DNA of 5,309 bases, from contig JABDKK010000084.1 in NCBI GenBank assembly GCA_013002265.1, forward strand, positions 1-5,309, given 5' to 3'. Numbering within the stretch: position 1 is the stretch's first letter; the number at the start of each line of letters is the position of its first letter. Source of the DNA: Candidatus Nitrosopumilus sp. (lineage in GTDB: Archaea > Thermoproteota > Nitrososphaeria > Nitrososphaerales > Nitrosopumilaceae). The translations under genes were made by a program, and so were the position numbers. Below the pieces are notes generated by a model. That model ran no database searches and had not been told where the DNA came from. It was given only the letters and a program-made list of their open reading frames with translations. Positions 1 through 5,088 of the stretch are shown in pieces.

Positions 1-71
1 ATACAACAAGTGGTGATGTGTCAGGAAATAATTCATCTGTGGTAGGATATGGGGCGATAAAATTTGTTTAA
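1..71 (+). CDS. C-terminal end of an unidentified protein (5' partial)
   Basis: Reading from base 3, the + strand is open from the window edge to a TAA at 69-71. It encodes a tail of 22 residues rich in Gly, Ser, Thr and Asn, ending in VVGYGAIKFV. The other two + frames are closed early by TGA or TAG. The alternating small/polar and hydrophobic residues look like the last beta strand of a secreted or beta-sandwich protein, but the fragment is too short to name a family. The stop lies 11 bases from the stop of the convergent universal stress protein gene, which is normal packing for a compact archaeal genome. The rest of the gene is to the left of the window. It could still be a chance open stretch. 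Confidence 0.5.
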   Translation, partial: TTSGDVSGNNSSVVGYGAIKFV

Positions 72-80
72 AAATTTTGC
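58..80 (-). terminator. Possible oligo-T terminator after the universal stress protein gene
   Basis: Just past the stop at 83, the minus strand reads through a run of five T (complement of 70-74) and then a second T-rich patch (complement of 58-63). Archaeal RNA polymerase often stops at such T runs without a strong hairpin. The AAAATTTT core could serve both converging genes. The evidence is base composition only. Confidence 0.3.
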
Positions 81-82
81 AA

Positions 83-514
83 TCATTTTACAATAGTTAC
101 GGGGGCTTTTGCCTTGTGTAAAATAAAGTTTGAAGTACTTCCAAAGAATATCTCTTTAGGAAATCCCATTCCTCTTGCACCTATTACTATCTGATCAATT
201 TGGTTTGCAGGATTATTGGCAAATGCTGTTAAATCATAGCCAGCGGTGTGTCCAGCTAATACAACGCCTTCAAAATCAATATTATTTTTCTCTACAAGTT
301 TTTTGGCATCATTGATTATCTTTTTTGAATCCTTTGACCATTTTTTCTCAGGAATTTTTGGAGTGTGAACTGCTGTAAAAGCACCAAATTTTGTTTCACT
401 GTGAATTCCCAAAATCTTTGCATTCAATTGTTTTGTTAATTTTATTGCAGTTTGCAATCCTTTTGTTGAGTTTTTAGAGCCATCAAGGCAAACCATAATT
501 TTTTTTAGAGACAT
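83..514 (-). CDS. Universal stress protein (UspA family), ATP-binding type
   Basis: A 143-residue, single-domain Usp protein of normal family length, presumably a soluble cytoplasmic homodimer. The N-terminal strand IMVCLDGS (residues 6-13) carries the conserved Asp11 that opens the nucleotide pocket. Near the C terminus, residues 112-126 fit the Gly-x2-Gly-x9-Gly-Ser signature: G112, G115, then G125-S126. This loop holds the phosphates in ATP-binding Usp proteins, so the ATP-binding subtype is likely. The final strand APVTIVK is also typical. Family members act in stress survival and signalling, and the specific partner cannot be read from sequence. The ATG at 514 places the conserved first strand at the very N terminus and has an AT-rich box 23-31 nt upstream. 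The methyltransferase gene lies 63 nt upstream on the same strand, so read-through from it is possible. Confidence 0.93.
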   Translation of the reverse strand: MSLKKIMVCLDGSKNSTKGLQTAIKLTKQLNAKILGIHSETKFGAFTAVHTPKIPEKKWSKDSKKIINDAKKLVEKNNIDFEGVVLAGHTAGYDLTAFANNPANQIDQIVIGARGMGFPKEIFFGSTSNFILHKAKAPVTIVK

Positions 515-536
515 ATTACTTTGGATATATCGTTTC

Positions 537-545
537 TATTTATTT
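537..545 (-). promoter_or_regulatory. TATA-like box for the universal stress protein gene
   Basis: The minus strand reads AAATAAATA here, 23-31 nt before the ATG at 514. This is the archaeal TATA spacing expected if transcription starts at or next to the start codon. No Shine-Dalgarno sequence is seen before the ATG. The box lies between this gene and the methyltransferase stop, so the stress protein gene can probably be transcribed alone. Confidence 0.45.
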
Positions 546-577
546 TACATGTGTGGTTATTGGGATTGAGAATGAGG

Positions 578-1237
578 TTATTTTTTAGCAAATCGTCCTA
601 ACAGAGGAACAAAGACATAGTTTGTTTGATTCTTAATTTCAACAATGCCCTTTGGTGTCTTTTTTAGCAAAATTAGTGACTGTAAAGAGCCTCCTACGGG
701 CGCAATTATGAGTCCATTTTCGGCTAGTTGTTCAAACAAAGGATATGGAATCTCATCGCATGCAGCAGTCATTATGATTCTATCAAATGGTGCTCCGGCA
801 GGATAACCTATACTTCCATCATCTGTTATGATCTTGACATTATTAATTTGAAATTTCTCTAAATTTTCTTTAGCAAATTTTGCTACTTCTGGATGAATTT
901 CAACAGAGTAGACTGTTCCATCTCCAACCAAATAAGAAAGAATAGCAGTTTGCCATCCAGAGCCACTTCCAATTTCAAGAATTTTTTGACCTTCTTTGAC
1001 ATCTAACCATTCTGTCATTCTTGACACAACAGCAGGTTGCGAAATTGTTTGATTATTCATAATCTGCAAAGGCTGATTGTGGTAACCCTTGTCAATTTCA
1101 GATTTTGGAACAAATTCATGTCTAGGATAATTTCTAAAAGCAGATTCTACATTTTTTTGATTTAAGAATCCTGAGTTTTTTAAGACAGTAATCAGATCAT
1201 TTAGTGCAACATATTTTTCAATAGGAATTTTTTTCAT
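578..1237 (-). CDS. pcm: Protein-L-isoaspartate O-methyltransferase
   Basis: A 219-residue cytoplasmic repair enzyme. It transfers a methyl group from S-adenosylmethionine to L-isoaspartyl residues in aged proteins, starting their return to aspartate. The family landmarks appear in order. The substrate-side segment TISQP is at residues 64-68, and SAM motif I, ILEIGSGSGWQTAIL, is at 86-100. The acidic end of the next strand, SVEIHPE, follows at 111-117. Then come DDGSIGYP (139-146) and APFDRIIMTAA (149-159), which match the usual GDG..G and aPfD.I.vTaA blocks. LAENGLIIAPVGG (171-183) and VFVPLLG (208-214) complete the fold. Length and motif order are those of a complete archaeal Pcm. The ATG at 1237 gives the expected N terminus and has an AT-rich box 24-31 nt upstream. 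The downstream stress protein gene fits a protein-maintenance theme, but linkage may be coincidental. Confidence 0.96.
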   Translation of the reverse strand: MKKIPIEKYVALNDLITVLKNSGFLNQKNVESAFRNYPRHEFVPKSEIDKGYHNQPLQIMNNQTISQPAVVSRMTEWLDVKEGQKILEIGSGSGWQTAILSYLVGDGTVYSVEIHPEVAKFAKENLEKFQINNVKIITDDGSIGYPAGAPFDRIIMTAACDEIPYPLFEQLAENGLIIAPVGGSLQSLILLKKTPKGIVEIKNQTNYVFVPLLGRFAKK

Positions 1238-1260
1238 GCAAATAAAGTGGTCGTTTTTAC

Positions 1261-1268
1261 AATAAAAA
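1261..1268 (-). promoter_or_regulatory. TATA-like box for pcm
   Basis: The minus strand reads TTTTTATT, 24-31 nt upstream of the pcm start at 1237. The spacing fits a leaderless archaeal transcript, and no purine-rich ribosome binding site precedes the ATG. The box sits in the 61-nt gap below the Met-rich protein gene. Confidence 0.45.
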
Positions 1269-1287
1269 CCGTCAGTAGAAGATTAGT

Positions 1288-1298
1288 AAATTAAAAAA
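1288..1298 (-). terminator. Oligo-T terminator after the Met-rich protein gene
   Basis: Directly after the TGA stop at 1299-1301, the minus strand runs into six T (complement of 1293-1298) followed by AATTT. A T run immediately behind a stop codon is the common archaeal intrinsic termination signal. It separates this gene from the pcm promoter just downstream. Confidence 0.45.
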
Positions 1299-2318
1299 TC
1301 AATGAGAAGGATTGTCATGACGAATTGAATTCATGAATTCATTATGCTCAAGCATTAGTTCAATCATTTGTTGGCGTAAATATTCGTCATCCATTACTGC
1401 ATTAAGCATTGTCTCCATCAAATCTTGAGACATCATGGCCATATGTGTTGGATTCTTCAACATTTCTCTATGTATACTGCTACTCGTTGCTGAATTAATC
1501 CATATCTCATGCATCATATCCATCATTCTCTCTGAATTTGAAAATCCAGTTGCTTTATGCGTTGAATGCATTTGGTACTCTGGGCACCATGAGCAATTAG
1601 TTTTATGCATTTTTTCTTTCATCTTTTCACACATTGGACATTCTACCTTAGAATCGCTTTCGTGATCCATTCCACAGATCATGGAATCATTTTTCATACC
1701 CATTCCAGCATCACTGCCACACATTCCCCCACCCATTGAATCTCCATGACCCATTTCTGAGTCCATCATATGTTGATGAACAGAATCCATCCACATGGGA
1801 TTTTGTTTTAGGGTTGTCTCCATCAGGGAATGGTGTTTCATTGTTTGAATCATTTTTTGACGTAATTCAGGCTCACTAGTCATTGGTCCTAGCATATTTT
1901 TGAGTAATTCTGGATTATTTTTCATATGAGTTACAAAATCATTCATAGTTTGCATCATTAGTGATGGATTTTTTTGTAACATACCATGCCAATTATGCAT
2001 CAAGTGTTCATTTGATATCATGTGCTGCATTAATTGATTCATCATTACTGGATGTTTACTCATTAGAGATGAATTAAAATCTGTATAACCACGATCAATT
2101 AGTTTTTCAAATGTATAGGGCATCACACATGCAGGGATTCCGTCATTTTTTTGTAGTAAAATATGCCCTTGACTGCATTTTAATGAATCAAGATCTGAAA
2201 ATTCTTTCCATTGTTGATGGATTGACATTTCTTTTGCAAATGTATCTTCAAAAATATTAAAAACTGAAAAAAATGATAAAGATATCATTAGAAAAATTAG
2301 CAAAACCTGCAATACCAA
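1299..2318 (-). CDS. Secreted Met/His/Cys-rich protein, putative metal-binding
   Basis: About 339 residues from a TTG at 2318. Residues 2-23 form a hydrophobic segment with a plausible cleavage point after Ala28, so the protein is probably exported. Residues 38-78 hold a small domain with a Cys pair (C48, C64) ending in EKLIDRGY. I recall this segment from exported thaumarchaeal proteins. The rest has about 49 Met, many His, and helical repeats built on K-x-N-P-x-x-M and M-x-x-M spacing. Residues 142-170 (MLGPM...ELRQKMIQTM) clearly resemble 304-332 (MLNAVM...YLRQQMIELM). Between the repeats lies a Gly/Met/His stretch (185-220) and a CPMC...CSWC pair (C227, C230, C242, C245) that could form a zinc or copper site. 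Met and His clusters outside the cell often bind copper, so a copper-binding role is inferred. The start is uncertain: ATG at 2288 shortens the hydrophobic part, while ATG at 2337 is one frame off. No named family is recognised. Confidence 0.75.
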   Translation of the reverse strand: MVLQVLLIFLMISLSFFSVFNIFEDTFAKEMSIHQQWKEFSDLDSLKCSQGHILLQKNDGIPACVMPYTFEKLIDRGYTDFNSSLMSKHPVMMNQLMQHMISNEHLMHNWHGMLQKNPSLMMQTMNDFVTHMKNNPELLKNMLGPMTSEPELRQKMIQTMKHHSLMETTLKQNPMWMDSVHQHMMDSEMGHGDSMGGGMCGSDAGMGMKNDSMICGMDHESDSKVECPMCEKMKEKMHKTNCSWCPEYQMHSTHKATGFSNSERMMDMMHEIWINSATSSSIHREMLKNPTHMAMMSQDLMETMLNAVMDDEYLRQQMIELMLEHNEFMNSIRHDNPSH

Positions 2319-2337
2319 CAGATGAAGTTTTTCTCAT
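2319..2337 (-). other. Possible frameshifted 5' end of the Met-rich protein gene
   Basis: An ATG at 2335-2337 begins ATG AGA AAA ACT in a different frame from the downstream gene. The minus strand has a run of five A (complement of 2328-2332). One A fewer would join this ATG to the gene and give the N terminus MRKLHLLVLQ, a textbook signal peptide start with a basic n-region. As written, the gene frame is closed by TGA at 2334-2336 and the signal-like segment lacks any basic residue. This may be a sequencing error, a real indel or a switchable tract. Alternatively the TTG is the true start and this resemblance is chance. Confidence 0.45.
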
Positions 2338-2384
2338 AAAAAGGAATCGTGCAATATCAAAAATGAATTACAGAAATAATTAAT

Positions 2385-3788
2385 TTATTTTGAATATAGG
2401 TTAATTGTTCTCTCAACTAGTTTTCCATGGCCAAGCTTACCAATCACTTCAAAGTCTTCTGCAACAATTTGGCCCCTGACAATTGTCTTTACAGGCCAGC
2501 CTTTTAGATTTCTTCCTTCATATACAATATAATCAGAAAAACCTCCAAACAACTCGGATGTTACTGTCTTTTCTTTTTTCAAATCAATCATTGTAATATC
2601 TGCATCAGAGTTTTTCTCCAATGTTCCTTTTTGTGGATACATTCCAAAAATTTGAGAGGCATTGTAGCTAGTAAAATTAACAAATTGCTCCAGAGTAATC
2701 TTGTTTTGATTTACTCCATCATTGAGCAGTAGTGGCAATACAGTTCCAATTCCTGGAAATCCTGCAAGTGCTCCCCAAACATTTTCTCCACCCAGTTTGA
2801 GTTTGAGCTGGTTGGCCACATGATCTGTGCCTACAGTATCAATTAGATTATTAGATAATGCATTCCAGACTGCCTTCTTATCATTTTCTGTTCTAATTGG
2901 AGGCATGACTTTGGCAAGATATCCTTGCTGTTTTTCATATGACAGTGTAAGATAGTGTGGGCATGTCTCAACAAAAATTTTTGTTCCAAGACTCTTTTCT
3001 TCTTGAATCTGTTTTAATGCGCGCTCTGATCCAATATGCACAAAGTAAATTACACAATCATAATCTCGTCCAAATTTGCACACTGTCTTTATTGCTTTAG
3101 CTTCAAACTCAGATGATCTACTTTCAGACCATGCAGATAACCCATCTTGTTTTTTCTCTTTTGCAGTTTTCATCCCACATCCACATGACTCATAGTCTTC
3201 TGCATGAACAAGAACGGGACAACCAAGCAGTGCTGCATTCTTTACTGTTTGCTCAACAATATCATCAGTAACATTGACATTTGCTTCAACAAGCGAAGGA
3301 GAATTTGGCGGCATGTCCATATACACATGTCCAACTTCGCCACCTAGATTCATGTAAATTTTAAAAGATGTGATTAAGTTCTCTATGCAATAACTCATTT
3401 CACTAATTTGCTCAGGTGTAAAAATTGATGCATGTATTGTGTAATCTACATAATGATTTTGTGCTGAAGCCTCTAGTTGTTCTTGTAAGGATTTGGTGAA
3501 TGGATCTTTTAATCGAAGCATTCTCATCATTGTTGTTATTCCGCCAATTGCTGCTGCGTGAGATTCTGTTTTTGCTGCTTCATTAATTGGGGAATAGACT
3601 CCATAGTGAACATGAGTATCAATTGGACCTGGAATTGAAACTAATCCATTCCCATTAATTTTATTATCACATGCTGGAACATCAGTGGAAAATCCTACAA
3701 TTTCTCCCTCATCAATTAGAATATTTTTCTCAACCATTCCTTGTGGAAGAATAACATGGGAATCGGTAATCACAGTATCATACGTCAT
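2385..3788 (-). CDS. Cyclic amidohydrolase, dihydroorotase/hydantoinase superfamily
   Basis: A 467-residue, probably cytoplasmic, metal-dependent hydrolase of cyclic amides. The (beta/alpha)8 amidohydrolase ligands are all present: H59 and H61 in DTHVHYG, K143 in SFKIYM (the expected carboxylated bridging lysine), H195 in LVHAED, H251 in FVHIGS and D322 in GTDH. FVETCPHYL (272-280), MPPIRTEND (295-303) and the C-terminal GTLEKNSDADITMIDL and VKTIVRGQIV blocks match dihydropyrimidinase, hydantoinase and dihydroorotase enzymes. An automatic annotator would likely call it dihydroorotase. However, the Arg expected after HxH in dihydroorotases is absent (HVHYG), so the substrate is uncertain. Residues 198-215 include an unusual CGCG. 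I chose the ATG at 3788. The open frame continues to 3935, but that extension is the antisense of the tRNA gene. A TATA-like box lies 24-31 nt upstream of 3788, and a GTG immediately before the ATG is an alternative start. Confidence 0.88.
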   Translation of the reverse strand: MTYDTVITDSHVILPQGMVEKNILIDEGEIVGFSTDVPACDNKINGNGLVSIPGPIDTHVHYGVYSPINEAAKTESHAAAIGGITTMMRMLRLKDPFTKSLQEQLEASAQNHYVDYTIHASIFTPEQISEMSYCIENLITSFKIYMNLGGEVGHVYMDMPPNSPSLVEANVNVTDDIVEQTVKNAALLGCPVLVHAEDYESCGCGMKTAKEKKQDGLSAWSESRSSEFEAKAIKTVCKFGRDYDCVIYFVHIGSERALKQIQEEKSLGTKIFVETCPHYLTLSYEKQQGYLAKVMPPIRTENDKKAVWNALSNNLIDTVGTDHVANQLKLKLGGENVWGALAGFPGIGTVLPLLLNDGVNQNKITLEQFVNFTSYNASQIFGMYPQKGTLEKNSDADITMIDLKKEKTVTSELFGGFSDYIVYEGRNLKGWPVKTIVRGQIVAEDFEVIGKLGHGKLVERTINLYSK

Positions 3789-3811
3789 CACGAAATAACA
3801 CTTCTTGCAGT

Positions 3812-3819
3812 CTATTATG
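3812..3819 (-). promoter_or_regulatory. TATA-like box for the amidohydrolase gene
   Basis: The minus strand reads CATAATAG, 24-31 nt before the ATG at 3788. This agrees with a leaderless transcript and supports the shorter start over any start inside the tRNA antisense. The 74-nt gap is shared with the divergent tRNA promoter. Confidence 0.42.
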
Positions 3820-3835
3820 CGTTGAGAAAATGAAT

Positions 3836-3843
3836 AAAAATAC
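3836..3843 (+). promoter_or_regulatory. TATA-like box for tRNA-Ala
   Basis: AAAAATAC lies 20-27 nt upstream of the first base of the mature tRNA, in an A-rich stretch (3833-3842). Archaeal tRNA genes are driven by an external TATA element in about this position. It is arranged back to back with the amidohydrolase promoter. Confidence 0.42.
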
Positions 3844-3862
3844 AACCAATCAGTTAAGTCAA

Positions 3863-3934
3863 GGGCCGGTGGTTTAGGGGTATAATGCCTCGTTCGCAAC
3901 GAGGATGTCGGGGGTTCGATTCCCCCCCGGTCCA
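3863..3934 (+). tRNA. tRNA-Ala (anticodon CGC)
   Basis: A full 72-nt cloverleaf reads off the + strand. The acceptor stem is GGGCCGG (3863-3869) with CCGGTCC (3927-3933), and the discriminator is A3934. The third pair is G3-U70, the classic alanine identity element. The D arm spans 3872-3886 with GG in the loop and a weak stem (one T-T opposition). The anticodon stem is CCTCG/CGAGG (3888-3892, 3900-3904) around the loop TTCGCAA, giving anticodon CGC at 3895-3897 for codon GCG. The variable loop is ATGTC. The T stem is GGGGG/CCCCC with loop TTCGATT (3915-3921). The 3' CCA is not encoded: the bases after the discriminator are CCT, so CCA must be completed enzymatically. No intron is seen in the anticodon loop. 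Confidence 0.97.
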
Positions 3935-3950
3935 CCTTTGCCAGAAACTA

Positions 3951-3963
3951 TTATACATAAATA
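3951..3963 (+). promoter_or_regulatory. TATA-like box for the 119-aa zinc-ribbon gene
   Basis: TTATACATAAATA is centred about 23 nt upstream of the ATG at 3980, with only A-rich spacer and no ribosome binding site between. The spacing indicates a leaderless start. It is a separate promoter placed right after the tRNA gene, whose mature end is 16 nt away. Confidence 0.5.
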
Positions 3964-3979
3964 AAAAAATACCATCTTC

Positions 3980-4339
3980 ATGGAAGTATTTGACGGTAAA
4001 AAAGCTGCACAAGAGTACATGTCAAAGCATACGTTAGCATTCTCAACGCCAGAGCTTACTCTGATGAGATTTGCATTTTGGTTAGGAGATTCAGTTCCAG
4101 ATCCAAAAAACGAAGGAAAGGGAATTCCTAGAATGTTGACATTTATGACAGAGCAGGACTTTGAGCCAGTTCTGATCGACGATGATAAATATGAGCCATC
4201 AGGTGCCGTTAGAACTTCAGCAGCATATGGAAATGCATACAACGAAGTAAAATCAGATGGCAAGTTTTGCTCCGAATGCGGAACCAGTCTTTCAGCTTCT
4301 GCAAAGTTTTGTCCTGAATGCGGTACCACACAGGAATAG
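3980..4339 (+). CDS. Small protein with C-terminal zinc ribbon, function unknown
   Basis: A 119-residue soluble protein without signal peptide or membrane segment. Residues 1-88 form an uncharacterised globular region with an aromatic/hydrophobic core (RFAFWLGDSVP at 30-40, IPRMLTFMTEQDF at 49-61). A short linker leads to a C-terminal zinc ribbon: C97-x2-C100, ten residues, C111-x2-C114, with the double FCxECG pattern. Such terminal ribbons usually bind zinc structurally and may contact nucleic acid or protein; I cannot say which here. A longer minus-strand frame covers the same bases, but its end is antisense tRNA translation and it lacks any domain, so the + strand is preferred. The ATG at 3980 has a well-placed TATA-like box. 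I do not recognise the N-terminal domain. The convergent 177-aa gene ends in a ribbon of identical spacing. Confidence 0.85.
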   Translation: MEVFDGKKAAQEYMSKHTLAFSTPELTLMRFAFWLGDSVPDPKNEGKGIPRMLTFMTEQDFEPVLIDDDKYEPSGAVRTSAAYGNAYNEVKSDGKFCSECGTSLSASAKFCPECGTTQE

Positions 4340-4352
4340 GTTTTCACTTTTG
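4340..4352 (+). terminator. Possible T-rich terminator after the 119-aa gene
   Basis: Directly after the TAG stop the + strand reads GTTTTCACTTTTG, two T4 patches. Archaeal termination at such tracts is common, but there is no hairpin and the tracts are short, so this is tentative. The promoter-like box of the next small gene follows. Confidence 0.3.
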
Positions 4353-4358
4353 TCAGGG

Positions 4359-4366
4359 TTAAATAC
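4359..4366 (+). promoter_or_regulatory. TATA-like box for the zinc-finger miniprotein
   Basis: TTAAATAC ends 5 bases before the ATG at 4372 but starts 28 and ends 21 bases before the ATG at 4387. If this box is real and the transcript is leaderless like its neighbours, translation starts at 4387 and the protein has 31 residues. Confidence 0.38.
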
Positions 4367-4371
4367 AAAAA

Positions 4372-4482
4372 ATGAGTACTAGCAGTATGTCATTTAGAAA
4401 TTGTGCAGATTGTGGAAGAGAATTTGAAGATGTGTTTAACAGAAGAATTTGTTCTGATAAGTGCTCACTAGAGATTTCCTAA
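4372..4482 (+). CDS. Zinc-finger miniprotein (31-36 aa)
   Basis: A very short open frame, easy to miss, of 36 residues from ATG 4372 or 31 from ATG 4387. It holds four cysteines in a Cys4 pattern: C11-x2-C14, twelve residues, C27-x3-C31 (numbered from 4372). The context CADCGREFE and ICSDKCS resembles short zinc-binding proteins in which CxxCG...F is followed by CSxxC, as in treble-clef or zinc-ribbon-like domains. Nearly the whole protein is the finger, so it probably acts by binding another protein or nucleic acid; the partner is unknown. The basic/acidic mix, stop at 4480-4482 and tight 6-nt gap to the convergent 177-aa gene all support a real gene. The promoter spacing favours the shorter start. 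Confidence 0.72.
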   Translation: MSTSSMSFRNCADCGREFEDVFNRRICSDKCSLEIS

Positions 4483-4488
4483 ATCAAA

Positions 4489-5022
4489 TTATGCTTTAGT
4501 GCCGCACTTTGTGCAAAACTTTGCATTAGCTCTTAGTGGCGCACCACATGAGGAACATCCGTTTTCAGATTGTGGAGAAATGGTTTGTCTTGGCATCAAT
4601 GCTGGATCAGGTGAAGGTAATGTTCCAACATCTCCAAATGCCTCTTTAGCTGAAACAATTCCAGGTGGGCCGCCAACAGGGTTTTCTGCAGTTCCGGATC
4701 TTGGCATACCTCCTGCCATTCCACCTGCCATCATTCCAGGATTTCCCATGCCAGGCATCAGTCCTGGTGATTGTGTAGTTCCAGAACCTCTTCCTGCTGA
4801 TTTTTTCAATTCAAACAGTGCTTTGATAGCTAGAAATTCTAATGCTGAATATGCTACAACATAATCGCCTAATTTTTGGAAGAATTCTTTGTCACTGAGT
4901 TGTCCTTTCTTGTACATGTTATTGGTGTCCAGAAATGATTCATAGTATCCTTGAGATTCATCAAACAGACTCTGAAGTTTGTCAAAGAGCATGTTGAGTG
5001 TATCTACTTCACCAAATGACAT
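4489..5022 (-). CDS. Helical protein with Gly/Met/Pro-rich linker and C-terminal zinc ribbon
   Basis: A 177-residue soluble protein in three parts. Residues 1-75 are predicted helical and amphipathic (LNMLFDKLQSLFDESQ, then DKEFFQKLGDYVVAYSALEF), resembling a small helical bundle for dimerisation or partner binding. Residues 76-152 are low-complexity and rich in Gly, Met and Pro (for example GNPGMMAGGMAGGM), probably a flexible linker. Residues 156-173 form a zinc ribbon: C156-x2-C159, ten residues, C170-x2-C173, ending in CGTKA. No signal peptide or transmembrane segment is seen. The ATG at 5022 has a TATA-like box 21-29 nt upstream. A + strand frame inside the same region is a shadow of this gene. 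I do not recognise a named family. The ribbon is closely similar in spacing and in the AKFCxxCGT end to that of the convergent 119-aa protein. Confidence 0.86.
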   Translation of the reverse strand: MSFGEVDTLNMLFDKLQSLFDESQGYYESFLDTNNMYKKGQLSDKEFFQKLGDYVVAYSALEFLAIKALFELKKSAGRGSGTTQSPGLMPGMGNPGMMAGGMAGGMPRSGTAENPVGGPPGIVSAKEAFGDVGTLPSPDPALMPRQTISPQSENGCSSCGAPLRANAKFCTKCGTKA

Positions 5023-5042
5023 GTGATAACTGGGTTTTTGGA

Positions 5043-5051
5043 ATATTAATT
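5043..5051 (-). promoter_or_regulatory. TATA-like box for the 177-aa zinc-ribbon gene
   Basis: The minus strand reads AATTAATAT, 21-29 nt upstream of the ATG at 5022, with no ribosome binding site between. The spacing again fits a leaderless archaeal transcript and supports this start codon. Confidence 0.48.
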
Positions 5052-5061
5052 ACTTTAGGAT

Positions 5062-5078
5062 CAAAAAAGAAGAAAAAC
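5062..5078 (-). terminator. T-rich terminator after the thioredoxin gene
   Basis: Ten bases past the thioredoxin stop the minus strand reads GTTTTTCTTCTTTTTTG, a pyrimidine tract with runs of five and six T. This is a good archaeal intrinsic terminator and separates thioredoxin from the next minus-strand promoter just downstream. Confidence 0.5.
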
Positions 5079-5088
5079 GTGTTTGAGT

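Noticed and set aside
1326..1341. Perfect 16-base palindrome TGAATTCATGAATTCA
   Set aside because: It sits in the coding sequence of the Met-rich protein (Asn-Glu-Phe-Met-Asn region) with no second copy and no promoter nearby; likely chance in AT-rich coding DNA.
1435..1665. Plus-strand open frame of 76 codons with hydrophobic residues
   Set aside because: It is antisense to the Met-rich gene. The Ile/Cys/His richness is what His- and Met-rich codons give when read in reverse.
3863..3980. Possible integration site at the tRNA 3' end
   Set aside because: tRNA genes are common integration targets, but there is no integrase, no repeated tRNA 3' segment and no change in composition downstream within the window.
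3874..4368. Long minus-strand open frame of 164 codons opposite the 119-aa gene
   Set aside because: Its C-terminal part (GGNRTPDILVANEAL) is antisense translation of the tRNA, and the remainder is the shadow of a + strand zinc-ribbon gene with its own promoter.
4700..4760. Apparent direct repeats (GGxATxCC-like, cctgccatt) around 4690-4760
   Set aside because: These are repeated Gly-Met codons of the low-complexity linker in the 177-aa protein, without regular spacer length; not a CRISPR or satellite array.
4499..4864. Plus-strand open frame of 121 codons rich in Pro and Gly
   Set aside because: It lies wholly inside the 177-aa minus-strand gene. Its Pro/Gly bias is the complement of that gene's low-complexity linker, and it has no promoter or domain.
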